DNA of 64,000 nt from Candidatus Gastranaerophilales bacterium (lineage in GTDB: Bacteria > Cyanobacteriota > Vampirovibrionia > Gastranaerophilales > Gastranaerophilaceae), in assembly GCA_944326565.1 (NCBI GenBank), contig CALVEL010000004.1, positions 1 through 64,000 of the forward strand, read 5' to 3'. The notes under the pieces were generated by a model. That model had not been told where the DNA came from, searched no databases, and saw nothing but the letters and a program-made list of their open reading frames with translations. Below, in pieces: positions 9,560-18,309 of this stretch. Numbering within the stretch: position 1 is the first letter of the stretch; each line of letters begins with the position of its first letter. Made by a program: the position numbers and the translations under genes.

Positions 9560-9603
9560 TTGTTAGCTATACTAGCAATTATTACAACTAGTACCACTAG
9601 CAA
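9560..9603. promoter_or_regulatory. Paired operator-like inverted repeats
   Basis: Site 1 is TTGTTAG (9560-9566), 5-bp spacer, CTAGCAA (9572-9578). Site 2 is CAACTAG (9585-9591), 5-bp spacer, CTAGCAA (9597-9603). The centres are 25 bp apart. Site 1 covers the regulator's promoter region and site 2 abuts the pilin gene's ribosome binding site. Confidence 0.6.
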
Positions 9604-9617
9604 AAATGGAGGATATT

Positions 9618-10277
9618 ATGAAAAATAGTGCATTTACAATGGCAGAGGTGCTGATAACTTTAGGTATAATCGGGATAGTCGCAGCGATGACGATGCCCGG
9701 TCTAATCAAGAATCATCAGGAAAGACAATTTAAAACAGCATATAAAAAAGTGTACTCAGAAATATCCCAAGTGTTTCAAGAAGCTTTATTAAATGAAGAA
9801 TTTACCAGAACAACAAAATTTTCTGCTGAAGCTACGGCAGAGGAATTTAACATATTAAAATCTAAATTCAAAGTAATGCTAGATTGTGGCTTTCAAGATA
9901 TAGACCGTTGCTGGAAAAAAGGCGATACCTTGTGTGGAGGCTCATGTCAATCAGGCAATTCCGCTGATGGTATTGATATGGAAGATGGTGCTCCTAGAGA
10001 GGGAAGGGACTTATGTTTCATTGATGCTGGTGGGCAAAGCTGGTGTACATTTAATGATTCTGAAAACATATTTTTAGTAGATACAAACGGACGCGCAAAT
10101 CCGAACAGATTTGGTAGAGATAGGTGGATGTTTACATTTACTGATATAAATAATAATAGAGCAGATCATTTTAGTAATTATAAAAAAGTTATTCCTTATT
10201 TGAATCAAGATATATTAACACAAGATGCTTTTTGCAAACGTCCGCCTTGCTATTATCAATCCTGGCTTTTGAAATAA
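9618..10277 (+). CDS. Type IV pilin-like / pseudopilin protein
   Basis: A 219-aa protein with a short prepilin leader (M-K-N-S-A), then F-T-M-A-E-V-L-I-T-L-G and a hydrophobic helix. Position -1 is Ala rather than the usual Gly. The globular part has eight Cys and the motif V-D-T-N-G-x-x-N-P-N-x-x-G-x-D that recurs in the other pilins here. I chose ATG 9618 over ATG 9606 because GGAGG (9608-9612) sits 5 nt before it. It belongs to the type IV pilus / type II secretion pseudopilin family. No assembly ATPase, prepilin peptidase or secretin gene is in the window, so its machine must be encoded elsewhere. Confidence 0.88.
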   Translation: MKNSAFTMAEVLITLGIIGIVAAMTMPGLIKNHQERQFKTAYKKVYSEISQVFQEALLNEEFTRTTKFSAEATAEEFNILKSKFKVMLDCGFQDIDRCWKKGDTLCGGSCQSGNSADGIDMEDGAPREGRDLCFIDAGGQSWCTFNDSENIFLVDTNGRANPNRFGRDRWMFTFTDINNNRADHFSNYKKVIPYLNQDILTQDAFCKRPPCYYQSWLLK

Positions 10278-10289
10278 AAGATTAACAAA

Positions 10290-10925
10290 TTAGAAATGTT
10301 TTTTATGTAAGTCCGTCCCGCCAGTCATAATAAGATTGTATTTTATAGCTGCATTTTTTACGGAATCTTCTTTATGAAATTTTAAAATACCCCTAAATCT
10401 AGGGTAAGGGTAATAAACTTCAATGCCATCAAGCCCATATTTTACCAGTTTTTTTACAAATCTGTCCATAGATAGACACCAACAGCAGGCGGGATGAGCC
10501 AATACAGCAATTCCGCCTGCATTATGAATTGCAGTTATCAGCTCTTTTATATTCCGTTTTGAAAATAGTCTGACAATATCATTTTCTGTCTCTTTTTTTG
10601 ATTTTGCAAAGAATTTTTGAAGCTGGGAGTTATTTTTATCAATTCCATAACCTAAAAGATGCATAAAAACATATCCGCACCAAACATCGAATTCGACTCC
10701 TGGAATCAGAATCGCAGAATTAAGTTTTTGACTTTTATCATATCCTTTCATAGTGTTATGATCGGTTATAGCTATGTATTTGTAATTTAAATTTTCAGCC
10801 TGCGTAATAATTTCATCAAAATCAGCCTCTCCATCGGAGTTGTTTGTGTGGATATGGAGATTAATTCTATTGGTTTTAAAATCTTCTTCTGTAAATGTGT
10901 TGATTAATTCTTTGTAATTTATCAT
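10290..10925 (-). CDS. PHP-domain phosphoesterase
   Basis: A 211-aa protein of the PHP metal-dependent phosphoesterase family (YciV/RNase AM-like). It has N-L-H-I-H-T-N-N-S-D-G, then T-D-H-N-T, A-H-P and T-D-L-H, the expected His/Asp ligands. It ends right after T-D-L-H, whereas relatives such as YciV continue for tens of residues, so the C-terminal part is short. I chose ATG 10925 because the codons before it (to 10967) lie in the divergent promoter region and carry no ribosome binding site. The substrate is unknown: a nucleotide, an RNA 5' end or a small phosphoester. Confidence 0.82.
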   Translation of the reverse strand: MINYKELINTFTEEDFKTNRINLHIHTNNSDGEADFDEIITQAENLNYKYIAITDHNTMKGYDKSQKLNSAILIPGVEFDVWCGYVFMHLLGYGIDKNNSQLQKFFAKSKKETENDIVRLFSKRNIKELITAIHNAGGIAVLAHPACCWCLSMDRFVKKLVKYGLDGIEVYYPYPRFRGILKFHKEDSVKNAAIKYNLIMTGGTDLHKKHF

Positions 10926-10977
10926 TGTTTTTTTAAATATATTTGTAATAAGATTATTATACAACAAGGGAGAAAAT

Positions 10978-11949
10978 ATGAGTAAAAATAAGTTTAGTGA
11001 AACTGCATTAGGGGTAATGTTTGAAGGATTGAAATTATATTGTACACATTTTCCAAAGTATGCATTGTATATGCTTTTCCCCGTATTAGGACAGTTGTTT
11101 GGATTGTTTTGGGTATTTGGAACTACGTATTTATTTGTTAATAATCTTGATTATTTAACTCAAGAAATTCCCATGTTGAATAGTTTTGTGCCATTAATGA
11201 GTTGTCTTTTACTGATAACACTGCCTGGTCTAATCCTTTGGATGAAAGCATTCTGGGATTATTTAGTAGCTTATGGCGCCATAAATTCAATGACTGAGGC
11301 AGCAATGTCAACATGTAAAATTTACGATTTTCCTGCATATAATGCTGTAGTTACAAGACGAGCTTTTCAATTTATTGGCTTATGGCTTATTTTTAGTTTG
11401 TTTTGCCTAGTTTCTATAATACCGTTTTTCTGGGTAATCGGTATTATATTTTTTGTATATTTTGTGCTTATTTTCCAAATATTTACATTTGAAGAGGATG
11501 TAACGCCATCAGGTTGTTTTAAACGCAGTCTAATGCTTGTAAAAGGTAATTTTGCAAAAACATTAGCAATAATGACGGTATTATTTGCACTAACATATTA
11601 CTTTTTAGAGCAGGGAATTTCTGTAATATTTGATGCTTTGAAAATCACTCAGCTTTTATTAGGGTTGTTTGAAGGGTTTGCCTCTTTAATACCTGTAGAT
11701 GGGCTGAATGCGGTTCTTACAGCTGCAGGTTCTTCGCAAATAACACCTTTGGATATAGCTCATTCAATAATTCAGCAGATAATATTTTTCTTGGTAATAG
11801 GTTTTACATTGCCTTTGAGAAGTATAATATGGACTATGTGGTACAAGAATCTCTCTGATAGAGACGGTGTACCTATGAAGGTTACAAAATCTGGCAGAAA
11901 AAAACTTGATCCTGAAATATTGAAAAGAGCTAAGGATAAAGATAATTAA
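10978..11949 (+). CDS. Polytopic membrane protein
   Basis: A 323-aa integral membrane protein with about six hydrophobic segments and a basic C-terminal tail. The start M-F-E-G-L-K-L-Y-C resembles the tandem pair at 6431-8143, so it may be a distant relative. AAGGGAGAAAAT precedes the ATG. Its stop overlaps the next start by one base (TAATG at 11947-11951), so it is translationally coupled to the small zinc-ribbon gene and then followed by rph. Function unknown; it resembles DUF975/GDPD-membrane-domain proteins. Confidence 0.75.
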   Translation: MSKNKFSETALGVMFEGLKLYCTHFPKYALYMLFPVLGQLFGLFWVFGTTYLFVNNLDYLTQEIPMLNSFVPLMSCLLLITLPGLILWMKAFWDYLVAYGAINSMTEAAMSTCKIYDFPAYNAVVTRRAFQFIGLWLIFSLFCLVSIIPFFWVIGIIFFVYFVLIFQIFTFEEDVTPSGCFKRSLMLVKGNFAKTLAIMTVLFALTYYFLEQGISVIFDALKITQLLLGLFEGFASLIPVDGLNAVLTAAGSSQITPLDIAHSIIQQIIFFLVIGFTLPLRSIIWTMWYKNLSDRDGVPMKVTKSGRKKLDPEILKRAKDKDN

Positions 11950-12164
11950 TGTTTATATGCAAGAATTGTAAATCAATCGATAAATTTGAATTGATGTTTT
12001 CTCCCGATTATCAAGGAGAAAGACGTTTTTCGCAAAGGTATAATGATAAAAACGAAATTGAAATATCTGTAGATGGCTATACTTTTATACCTGATTTACG
12101 ATTTATGAATGAACATGCTGTATGTAGATATTGCGGACAAATTTATATGTGGGACTATGAATAG
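11949..12164 (+). CDS. Small zinc-ribbon-like protein
   Basis: A 71-aa protein with two C-x-x-C pairs (C-K-N-C near the N-terminus, C-R-Y-C-G near the C-terminus) that can form one zinc-ribbon site. It overlaps the upstream membrane gene by one base and lies 11 nt before rph. I do not recognise a named family. Confidence 0.7.
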   Translation: MFICKNCKSIDKFELMFSPDYQGERRFSQRYNDKNEIEISVDGYTFIPDLRFMNEHAVCRYCGQIYMWDYE

Positions 12165-12175
12165 AGGATTATATT

Positions 12176-12877
12176 ATGAGAAGTCAAAGAAAAAACAACG
12201 AATTAAGAGAAATTAAGTTTACAAAGAATTATACAAAACATGCACTAGGTAGTGTTTTGGTAGAATTTGGTGATACAAAAGTAATTACAACAGCATCAGT
12301 AGAAGAAGGTAAGCCAAAATGGATGGATAAAGAGGATACAAGAGGTTGGTTGACGGCTGAATATTCTCTTTTACCCTCAGCTACTAATACAAGATGTCAA
12401 AGAGAAAGGACAAAAATTTCAGGCCGTACTCAAGAAATTCAAAGACTTATTGGCAGAAGTCTCAGAGCTTGTATTGATTTAAATAAAATACCTGATTTAA
12501 CAATTACGATTGATGCTGATGTAATCCAAGCTGACGGAGGTACTCGTACTGCAAGTATATGCGGCGGTTATCTTGCATTGACGGATGCTGTTGCTAAGCT
12601 TCTTGATAAAGGAATTTTAAAAGAAAATCCTATAATAGAGCCTGTTGCAGCAATTTCTGCAGGAATTGTTGATGGAGAAGTCTTGTTGGATTTAAATTAT
12701 CAAGAAGATTCTCATGCACAAGTAGATGCAAATATTGTACTTACAAAAAGCGGTAAAATTATCGAATTCCAAACTACTGCTGAAGGGGCGCCTTATTCAC
12801 CTGAAAAGATGAACGAAATATTTAAAATTGCAAATGATGGGATTAATAAAATTATTGCTAAATATGATTTAATTTAG
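12176..12877 (+). CDS. rph: Ribonuclease PH
   Basis: A 233-aa phosphorolytic 3'-5' exoribonuclease that trims the 3' ends of tRNA precursors. It covers the whole family length. Motifs are the N-terminal R-x-x-x-E-L-R, W-L-T-A-E-Y-S-L-L-P, S-G-R-T-Q-E-I-Q-R-L-I-G-R-S-L-R, and D-A-D-V-I-Q-A-D-G-G-T-R-T-A. AGAGGATTATATT precedes the ATG. It sits at the end of the operon that begins at 10978. Confidence 0.97.
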   Translation: MRSQRKNNELREIKFTKNYTKHALGSVLVEFGDTKVITTASVEEGKPKWMDKEDTRGWLTAEYSLLPSATNTRCQRERTKISGRTQEIQRLIGRSLRACIDLNKIPDLTITIDADVIQADGGTRTASICGGYLALTDAVAKLLDKGILKENPIIEPVAAISAGIVDGEVLLDLNYQEDSHAQVDANIVLTKSGKIIEFQTTAEGAPYSPEKMNEIFKIANDGINKIIAKYDLI

Positions 12878-12913
12878 TATAATTTAAAAAATAAAGAAAG
12901 GAGATTGTATCTT

Positions 12914-13540
12914 ATGAAAAGACTTTTAGTGTTATCAATGATATTATCACTCAGTGCTGTTTCAATCGCAAGTGCAGAAGAGCCTGATACTTATACTGGG
13001 CAGTTTATAGAAAAACATACACAAAAAATAATTGAAGCAGAAAAAGATTTCAGCAATATGCAGCAACAAAATCAGGAAATGATTATTCGCCAAAGAGAAG
13101 AACGTAATCAAGCTGTAAAAGAAAAACTTGAACAAATTCAGCAATCACAAGAAGAAAAAAGTCAGGAAATAAATGACAAAGTTGAAGAACTTAATAAGTC
13201 AATAGAAAATGCCAAAAAACAGCAACAAGAAGAGATGACAAAGCAAATGGAAGCAATTCAACAAGTTCAGGAAGAAAAAAAGCAAGAAATGGATAATAAA
13301 GTTGAAGAGCTTAATAAACAAATCGAAGCTGCAAAAGAACAACAAAAAGAAGAAATGACAAAACAAATGGAATTAATTCAACAAACCCAAGAGGAAAAGA
13401 AAGAGCAAATTAATCAAAAAATAGAAAGTTTGAATAATGCATTAGAAAATGCCAAAAAACAAAATGAAGAAAAATCAAAATTAAATCAACAAAAGATTGA
13501 ACGTAAAAAAGAACTATGGAAAGAATTAATTTCTGAGTAG
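12914..13540 (+). CDS. Secreted coiled-coil protein with three 40-residue repeats
   Basis: A 208-aa protein with an N-terminal signal peptide ending A-S-A-E. The rest is Glu/Gln/Lys-rich and almost certainly one long coiled coil. Three copies of a 40-residue unit are visible, each Q-Q-x-Q-E-E-K-x-[QE] followed by K-[VI]-E-x-L-N and E-[NA]-A-K-[KE]-Q. AAAGGAG lies 10 nt before ATG 12914, which I prefer to the TTG at 12905. It ends K-E-L-W-K-E-L-I-S-E, similar to the K-S-L-L-K-E-L-F-S at the end of the next gene. It may be a periplasmic or cell-surface fibrous protein; no known family. Confidence 0.78.
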   Translation: MKRLLVLSMILSLSAVSIASAEEPDTYTGQFIEKHTQKIIEAEKDFSNMQQQNQEMIIRQREERNQAVKEKLEQIQQSQEEKSQEINDKVEELNKSIENAKKQQQEEMTKQMEAIQQVQEEKKQEMDNKVEELNKQIEAAKEQQKEEMTKQMELIQQTQEEKKEQINQKIESLNNALENAKKQNEEKSKLNQQKIERKKELWKELISE

Positions 13541-13556
13541 GAAAGGAGTAAAGTTA

Positions 13557-13874
13557 ATGAAAAAAACATTAGTAGCGCTTATGGCAATGGTTATGCTTAG
13601 TACGACAGTAGTTTATGCCTCTGATACACCAATATCAGATTGGATAAACAGCAAAACATCTAAAATAACACAAAAAGAACAGTCAGCAGCAGCTAAAGCA
13701 GAAGCAAGAAAGAAAAAACAACAAGAAAAAATTGCAAAACAGAAAGCAAAACAAGCTGAAGCAAAGAAAAAAGCAGCAGAAAGACAAGCTGCAAGAGAAA
13801 AGAAGGCAAAAGAACATCAACAGAAAGTGCAAAAAAAGAAATCTTTATTAAAAGAGCTTTTCTCAAATGATTAA
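13557..13874 (+). CDS. Secreted Lys/Ala-rich helical protein
   Basis: A 105-aa protein with a signal peptide (M-K-K-T-L-V-A-L-M-A-M, cleaved near V-Y-A-S). A strongly basic Lys/Ala/Gln/Glu helix (residues 45-95) follows, ending K-S-L-L-K-E-L-F-S. GAAAGGAG lies before the ATG and it is 16 nt after the previous gene, so both are cotranscribed. The pair of exported proteins, one more acidic and one very basic, suggests that they may interact. No family recognised. Confidence 0.75.
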   Translation: MKKTLVALMAMVMLSTTVVYASDTPISDWINSKTSKITQKEQSAAAKAEARKKKQQEKIAKQKAKQAEAKKKAAERQAAREKKAKEHQQKVQKKKSLLKELFSND

Positions 13875-13892
13875 TTAAAATTTAGAATATTA

Positions 13893-13926
13893 GGCGGAGA
13901 GCAGTTATACTGTTCTCTGCTTTTGA
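13893..13926 (+). terminator. Rho-independent terminator
   Basis: GGAGAGCAG and CTGTTCTCTGC form a stem around TTATA, followed by TTTTG. It ends the secreted-protein operon. Confidence 0.75.
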
Positions 13927-13979
13927 TTTCTGGTAAAAAAAATATCACTGTGCTAAAATTATTCTGAAAGAAAATAAAA

Positions 13980-15593
13980 ATGCAATTAACAGATAAAAAA
14001 ACAATAACAGTCTCAGAAATAATAGTAAAAATATTTGAAAAATTAGGGATTAATACGATTTTCGGATATCCAGGAAGCTCTGTTCTTGCTTTGTATGATG
14101 CACTTTCTTATAACAGACAAATTAAACATTATTTGCTTCGTCATGAGCAGTTTGCAGTTCATGCAGCAGACGGTTATACTAGAGCCGGTGGAAAATGTGG
14201 AGTTGTTATAGTAACAGCAGGACCGGGAGCTTCTAATACAATTACAGGAATAGCAAATGCTTATTTTGACGGGTACCCGCTTATAGTAATTGCAGGTCAA
14301 GTCAATTCATATGAAAAAGGCAGGGATGCTTTTCAGGAAATAAATTTTATTGATATGGTGAAGCCTTGTGTTAAAGCGGCGATAAGGATAGATAAACCTG
14401 AAGAAGTTGAAATTTCTTTATTGGAAGCTTTTTTATTAGCTACTAAAGGTAAAAAAGGTCCTGTAGTAATAGAAATTCCAAAAGATATATTGGAAAGTCA
14501 TATTGAATATAAGAATTTGGAATTACCAGAGGATAATCAGTTCTCATCAATTGATATTGATGTAAATAAAGTAATAGAACTGTTAAAAATTTCACATAAC
14601 CCTTTAATAGTTTCAGGTGGAGGGGTTATTCATTCCGAGGCAACAAAAGAGCTGCAAAAATTTTCTAATATGCTTAATATTCCTGTGGTATCTACAATGA
14701 TGGGAGTAGGAGGGATTCCGCAAGAAAATTATTTATATGCAGGCATGATAGGTACTTGCGGTGATGAATTTGCTAATGAGCTTCTTATATCTTCTGATTT
14801 ATTAATAGTTTTAGGTGCAAGATTTAATGATCGGGTTTTAAATGCATTTGATAAAGAATTAGTGAACGGTAAAACTATTATTCAGGTAGATATAAACGCT
14901 AAGGAGCTTTTACGTAATTTAAGAGCTGATTTGGTATTTAATTCGGATATTAGAGATTTTTTAAATAAATTGCTTGATTCTGTTAAAGATATTGAATTAA
15001 ATTCTATAGCTAAGTCAGAATTTGTTAAAAGTAAAAATATAGAAAAAGAAAAAGATGATATACTTACAATGGAAAAAATTGTAAATAAACTTTGGGAATA
15101 TACAAAAAACTTATCTCCAGTAATTTCAACTGATGTAGGTCAGCATCAGGTCGTTTTGATTAATAATTATTTATTCAACAATCCCAAAAAACTTATAACA
15201 TCAGGGGGATACGGTACTATGGGCTTTGGTCTGCCTGCAGCAATAGGTGCTTCAATTGCATTGGATAAACATCCTGTTATTCTTTTTACAGGTGATGGTT
15301 CTTTTCAAATGAGTCTGTCAGAGTTGTGTGTGTGCAGTGAATATAAAATTCCTGTAAAAATATTGATTATGAATAACGGTTATTTGGGAATGGTGAGAGA
15401 ATTGCAGGAAAAATATTGTGAAGGAAGGTATTTTTCAACTAAAATAAGTAATCCTGATTTTATAATGCTTGCAAAGAGTTTTGGTATTGAAGGAGTGAGT
15501 GTCGAATCTGTTTCAGAATTAGAAACAGCTTTTGCAGCTGCATTTAATAATGATAATCCCTTTGTAATTGATTTTAGAGTAAAAGATATGTAA
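13980..15593 (+). CDS. ilvB: Acetolactate synthase-type ThDP enzyme, large subunit
   Basis: A 537-aa ThDP-dependent enzyme of the acetohydroxyacid synthase family, which makes acetolactate for branched-chain amino acids. It has G-Y-P-G-S-S, the catalytic-Glu block R-H-E-Q-F-A-V-H-A-A-D-G-Y, and the ThDP motif G-D-G-S-F-Q-M-S and N-N-G-Y-L-G-M-V-R. In the usual G-M-V-R-Q-W-Q-E motif the Trp that favours 2-ketobutyrate is Leu (G-M-V-R-E-L-Q-E). No ilvN regulatory subunit or other ilv/leu gene is adjacent. It may be a catabolic acetolactate synthase or another ThDP enzyme of this family. Confidence 0.85.
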   Translation: MQLTDKKTITVSEIIVKIFEKLGINTIFGYPGSSVLALYDALSYNRQIKHYLLRHEQFAVHAADGYTRAGGKCGVVIVTAGPGASNTITGIANAYFDGYPLIVIAGQVNSYEKGRDAFQEINFIDMVKPCVKAAIRIDKPEEVEISLLEAFLLATKGKKGPVVIEIPKDILESHIEYKNLELPEDNQFSSIDIDVNKVIELLKISHNPLIVSGGGVIHSEATKELQKFSNMLNIPVVSTMMGVGGIPQENYLYAGMIGTCGDEFANELLISSDLLIVLGARFNDRVLNAFDKELVNGKTIIQVDINAKELLRNLRADLVFNSDIRDFLNKLLDSVKDIELNSIAKSEFVKSKNIEKEKDDILTMEKIVNKLWEYTKNLSPVISTDVGQHQVVLINNYLFNNPKKLITSGGYGTMGFGLPAAIGASIALDKHPVILFTGDGSFQMSLSELCVCSEYKIPVKILIMNNGYLGMVRELQEKYCEGRYFSTKISNPDFIMLAKSFGIEGVSVESVSELETAFAAAFNNDNPFVIDFRVKDM

Positions 15594-15605
15594 AATATAA
15601 AATAT

Positions 15606-16205
15606 CTAATCCATTTGGTCGTAGACTCTTCTGATTTCTTGGATATCTTGCCACATTTGCCATTTAGGACTGCCTTTTTCACGAGAATCATTTCTTAAAA
15701 GGTATGATGGGTGGTATATAGGCATCATTTTTGAAAAATTTGGTCCCTCATACCATTTACCTCTAATTTTTGTAATTCCTTGAGTTGTGCCAAGCATAGA
15801 GTGTACAGCTACTCTTCCGCAAAGCAGAATAATTTTAGGTTTTAGTATATTTATTTGAGCGTCAAGATATTCTCTGCAAGCTTCTTTTTCTTCAGGCAGC
15901 GGATCTCTGTTTTCTGGCGGTCTGCATTTTAGTGTATTGCATATGTAAAGATGCTCTTTTCTTGAGAATCCTACAGAGGCAAGAATTTTATCCAAAAGCT
16001 GTCCAGCTTTCCCTACAAAAGGTTCACCTTTTTGATCTTCATAAAACCCAGGAGCTTCACCAATCAGCATCATTTTGTGGTTTGGTACACCACCTGAAAA
16101 TACTATGTTTGTTCTTGAATTTGCAAGAGAACATTTTGTGCAATTTAAGCATTTTGCACGATATTTTTCCAACTCTTCAATTTCATCTTGAGAAGCTAGC
16201 AGCAT
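15606..16205 (-). CDS. Uracil-DNA glycosylase, family 4 (Fe-S)
   Basis: A 199-aa glycosylase that removes uracil from DNA. It has L-I-G-E-A-P-G-F-Y-E-D and G-x-P-F-V-G-K-A-G-Q-L-L-D in motif 1, C-R-P-P-E-N-R-D-P, and the H-P-S-Y-L-L motif. Cys 22, 25, 94 and 110 have the spacing expected for the [4Fe-4S] ligands of this family. It lies 12 nt downstream of the M16 protease gene and is probably cotranscribed with it. Confidence 0.93.
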   Translation of the reverse strand: MLLASQDEIEELEKYRAKCLNCTKCSLANSRTNIVFSGGVPNHKMMLIGEAPGFYEDQKGEPFVGKAGQLLDKILASVGFSRKEHLYICNTLKCRPPENRDPLPEEKEACREYLDAQINILKPKIILLCGRVAVHSMLGTTQGITKIRGKWYEGPNFSKMMPIYHPSYLLRNDSREKGSPKWQMWQDIQEIRRVYDQMD

Positions 16206-16217
16206 ACTTATAATTTC

Positions 16218-17546
16218 CTATTTTTCGGGATTTAGGATTGAAATTACACAGTTGTCAATATTTAAGTATTTTTTTATAGTGCAATTTAAATCATCAATCG
16301 TTATGCTGTCTAAGTCAGCTAAATATTGTTCTACAAGTTTCAAATCTTCACATACAGTCATATAATATCCGATAGTCTCGCCTATTTCAGATACAGTCTC
16401 GGCAGAATATGCAAAACGTGTCTTTATGCGTTTTTTTGCTTTGTTAAGCTCTTCTTCTGATATTCTTATATCAGTTAAATTTTTCAATTCTTTTTTTATT
16501 AACTCAAGAGCCAAATCTTTTTCTTCCGGTTTAAAGTTTGCCTGTATGAAGAAATTATCACCGTCTTTGAATTGGTAATGCTCGGAGCTTACCATATTAA
16601 ATAATGCGTCATCACGCTTTTCAATGAGATTTTGATACATTCTTGAGCTTGTGCTGTCTCCTAATATTATACTTATTAAATCAAGTTCAATTGAAGCTTT
16701 TATATCACAAGCTTTTGGACCGAGCCAGCCTAAAATTGCATAAGAGGTGTTTACATGCGCGCTATCTTCAAAATATTTGGTTTCATTTACAGACTTGTCA
16801 ATTTCATTTTCTTTTTTGACGGTGTTAGGTCTGCCTTTGAAGTCAAATTCTTTTTCAACTTTTTTTAAGATTTCCTGATTATCAAAATCCCCGACAATTA
16901 TTGTTGTAATATTTTCAGGAGTGTAAAAAGTTTGATAATAATTCATTATATCATCTCGTGTAACTTGAGAAATTATTTCAGGTGTACCAATAACATCACG
17001 TTTATAAGGATGAGAGGTATACATATTGTAATTACAAGTATTATATACCTTTGTCCATGGTTGATCTTTACGCATTCTGATTTCTTCAATTACAACATGG
17101 CGTTCTCTTTTTTCTTTAACATTATTATCGTTCAAGTCAAATGCAGGACCGATTTCATCTTCAGGCAATATCGGGTCAAGCATCATATCTGCATGTAATT
17201 CAATTGCTAAATTTAAATTAGAATTATTTTCACCTATTGGAAGTGTAACATAATAAAAGGTGTAGTCTTTCCAAGTTGCAGCATTTACAATAGCTCCCTT
17301 TGCTTCAAGAATTTTGTCGAATTCTCCTGCTTTATGTTTATGCGTGCCTTTGAACATGAGATGTTCGAGAAAGTGTGAAATACCGTTAATTCTGTCATCT
17401 TCGTTTATAGAACCTGTCTTTACCCAAGAACTTACATTTACAAGCTCGCCTTCTTTATGAGCAAGAACTATTTTGTGCCCGTTTTCCCTTTCATAGATTT
17501 CGACTGCTTTTGTAAGGTATGGATATTTAACGGTAGATTTTTTCAT
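16218..17546 (-). CDS. M16 family zinc metallopeptidase
   Basis: A 442-aa single-chain M16 peptidase (processing-peptidase/pitrilysin type). The inverted zinc motif H-F-L-E-H is at 58-62, with V-V-I-E-E-I-R (151-157) giving the third ligand region. The C-terminal half is the usual inactive M16 domain. There is no signal peptide, so it is probably cytosolic. AGGAGAAAG precedes the ATG. It is the first gene of a two-gene transcript with the glycosylase and is divergent from nanE. Confidence 0.93.
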   Translation of the reverse strand: MKKSTVKYPYLTKAVEIYERENGHKIVLAHKEGELVNVSSWVKTGSINEDDRINGISHFLEHLMFKGTHKHKAGEFDKILEAKGAIVNAATWKDYTFYYVTLPIGENNSNLNLAIELHADMMLDPILPEDEIGPAFDLNDNNVKEKRERHVVIEEIRMRKDQPWTKVYNTCNYNMYTSHPYKRDVIGTPEIISQVTRDDIMNYYQTFYTPENITTIIVGDFDNQEILKKVEKEFDFKGRPNTVKKENEIDKSVNETKYFEDSAHVNTSYAILGWLGPKACDIKASIELDLISIILGDSTSSRMYQNLIEKRDDALFNMVSSEHYQFKDGDNFFIQANFKPEEKDLALELIKKELKNLTDIRISEEELNKAKKRIKTRFAYSAETVSEIGETIGYYMTVCEDLKLVEQYLADLDSITIDDLNCTIKKYLNIDNCVISILNPEK

Positions 17547-17616
17547 AAAACTTTCTCCTAATAACTTTTTATTTAAGTATACCTCAAAAAATTATTTTTT
17601 GTTGTATCATGAAATC

Positions 17617-18297
17617 ATGATAAGCAGATTAAAAAATAAAGTTATAGTATCAGTTCAGGCAATGCCTTCAGAGCCATTGTATTTGGAAAAATGTATGGTC
17701 GCAATGATGAAATCGGTTGTAAAAGGCGGAGCTGGTGGACTTAGAGTCGCAGGTGTAAGAGATGTCCAAAATGCTAAAAGACTTTTTGATGTTCCTGTAA
17801 TAGGAATTACAAAACCTGAGATTATTCCGTCTAATTGGCAGGAGATTGTCTATATTACACCGGAGCTAAAGGATGTAATTTCTCTTGTAGATGCAGGTGC
17901 TGATATAATAGCGTTTGACGGGACTCAACGTAAACGTCCTAATGGAGCAACTCTTGAGGAGATTATTAAGTATATAAAGATAAATAAAAGAGTTTCTATG
18001 GCAGATATTTCGACTGTTGAAGAAGGGATTAAAGCTGTTGAAATGGGAGCGAACATACTTTCCACAACACTTTCTGGTTACACACTTGAGTCTCCGTTAA
18101 AAAATGATGGACCAGATTTTGAGTTGTTAAAAGAATTAGTAGAAAAAACTAATGTACCAGTTGTTTTGGAAGGTCGGATTTGGGAGCCGGAAGAAGTAGA
18201 CAGAGCTTTTGAGCTTGGCGCTCATTGTGTTGTAATCGGATCTGCGATTACTCGTCCACAATTAATTACAAAACGTTTTGTGCAAAGAAAAAAATAA
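17617..18297 (+). CDS. nanE: N-acetylmannosamine-6-phosphate 2-epimerase
   Basis: A 226-aa TIM-barrel enzyme that converts ManNAc-6-P to GlcNAc-6-P. Hallmarks are S-V-Q-A-M-P-S-E-P-L, G-G-A-G-G-L-R, G-I-T-K-P-E, D-A-G-A-D-I-I-A-F-D-G-T, M-A-D-I-S-T, V-L-E-G-R-I-W and V-V-I-G-S-A-I-T-R-P. I chose ATG 17617; TATCAT (17605-17610) ends 6 nt before it and there is no ribosome binding site, which suggests a leaderless mRNA. It is followed by a small unknown gene and a ROK kinase, the usual partner of nanE. Confidence 0.93.
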   Translation: MISRLKNKVIVSVQAMPSEPLYLEKCMVAMMKSVVKGGAGGLRVAGVRDVQNAKRLFDVPVIGITKPEIIPSNWQEIVYITPELKDVISLVDAGADIIAFDGTQRKRPNGATLEEIIKYIKINKRVSMADISTVEEGIKAVEMGANILSTTLSGYTLESPLKNDGPDFELLKELVEKTNVPVVLEGRIWEPEEVDRAFELGAHCVVIGSAITRPQLITKRFVQRKK

Positions 18298-18309
18298 AAG
18301 GGTTGTATC

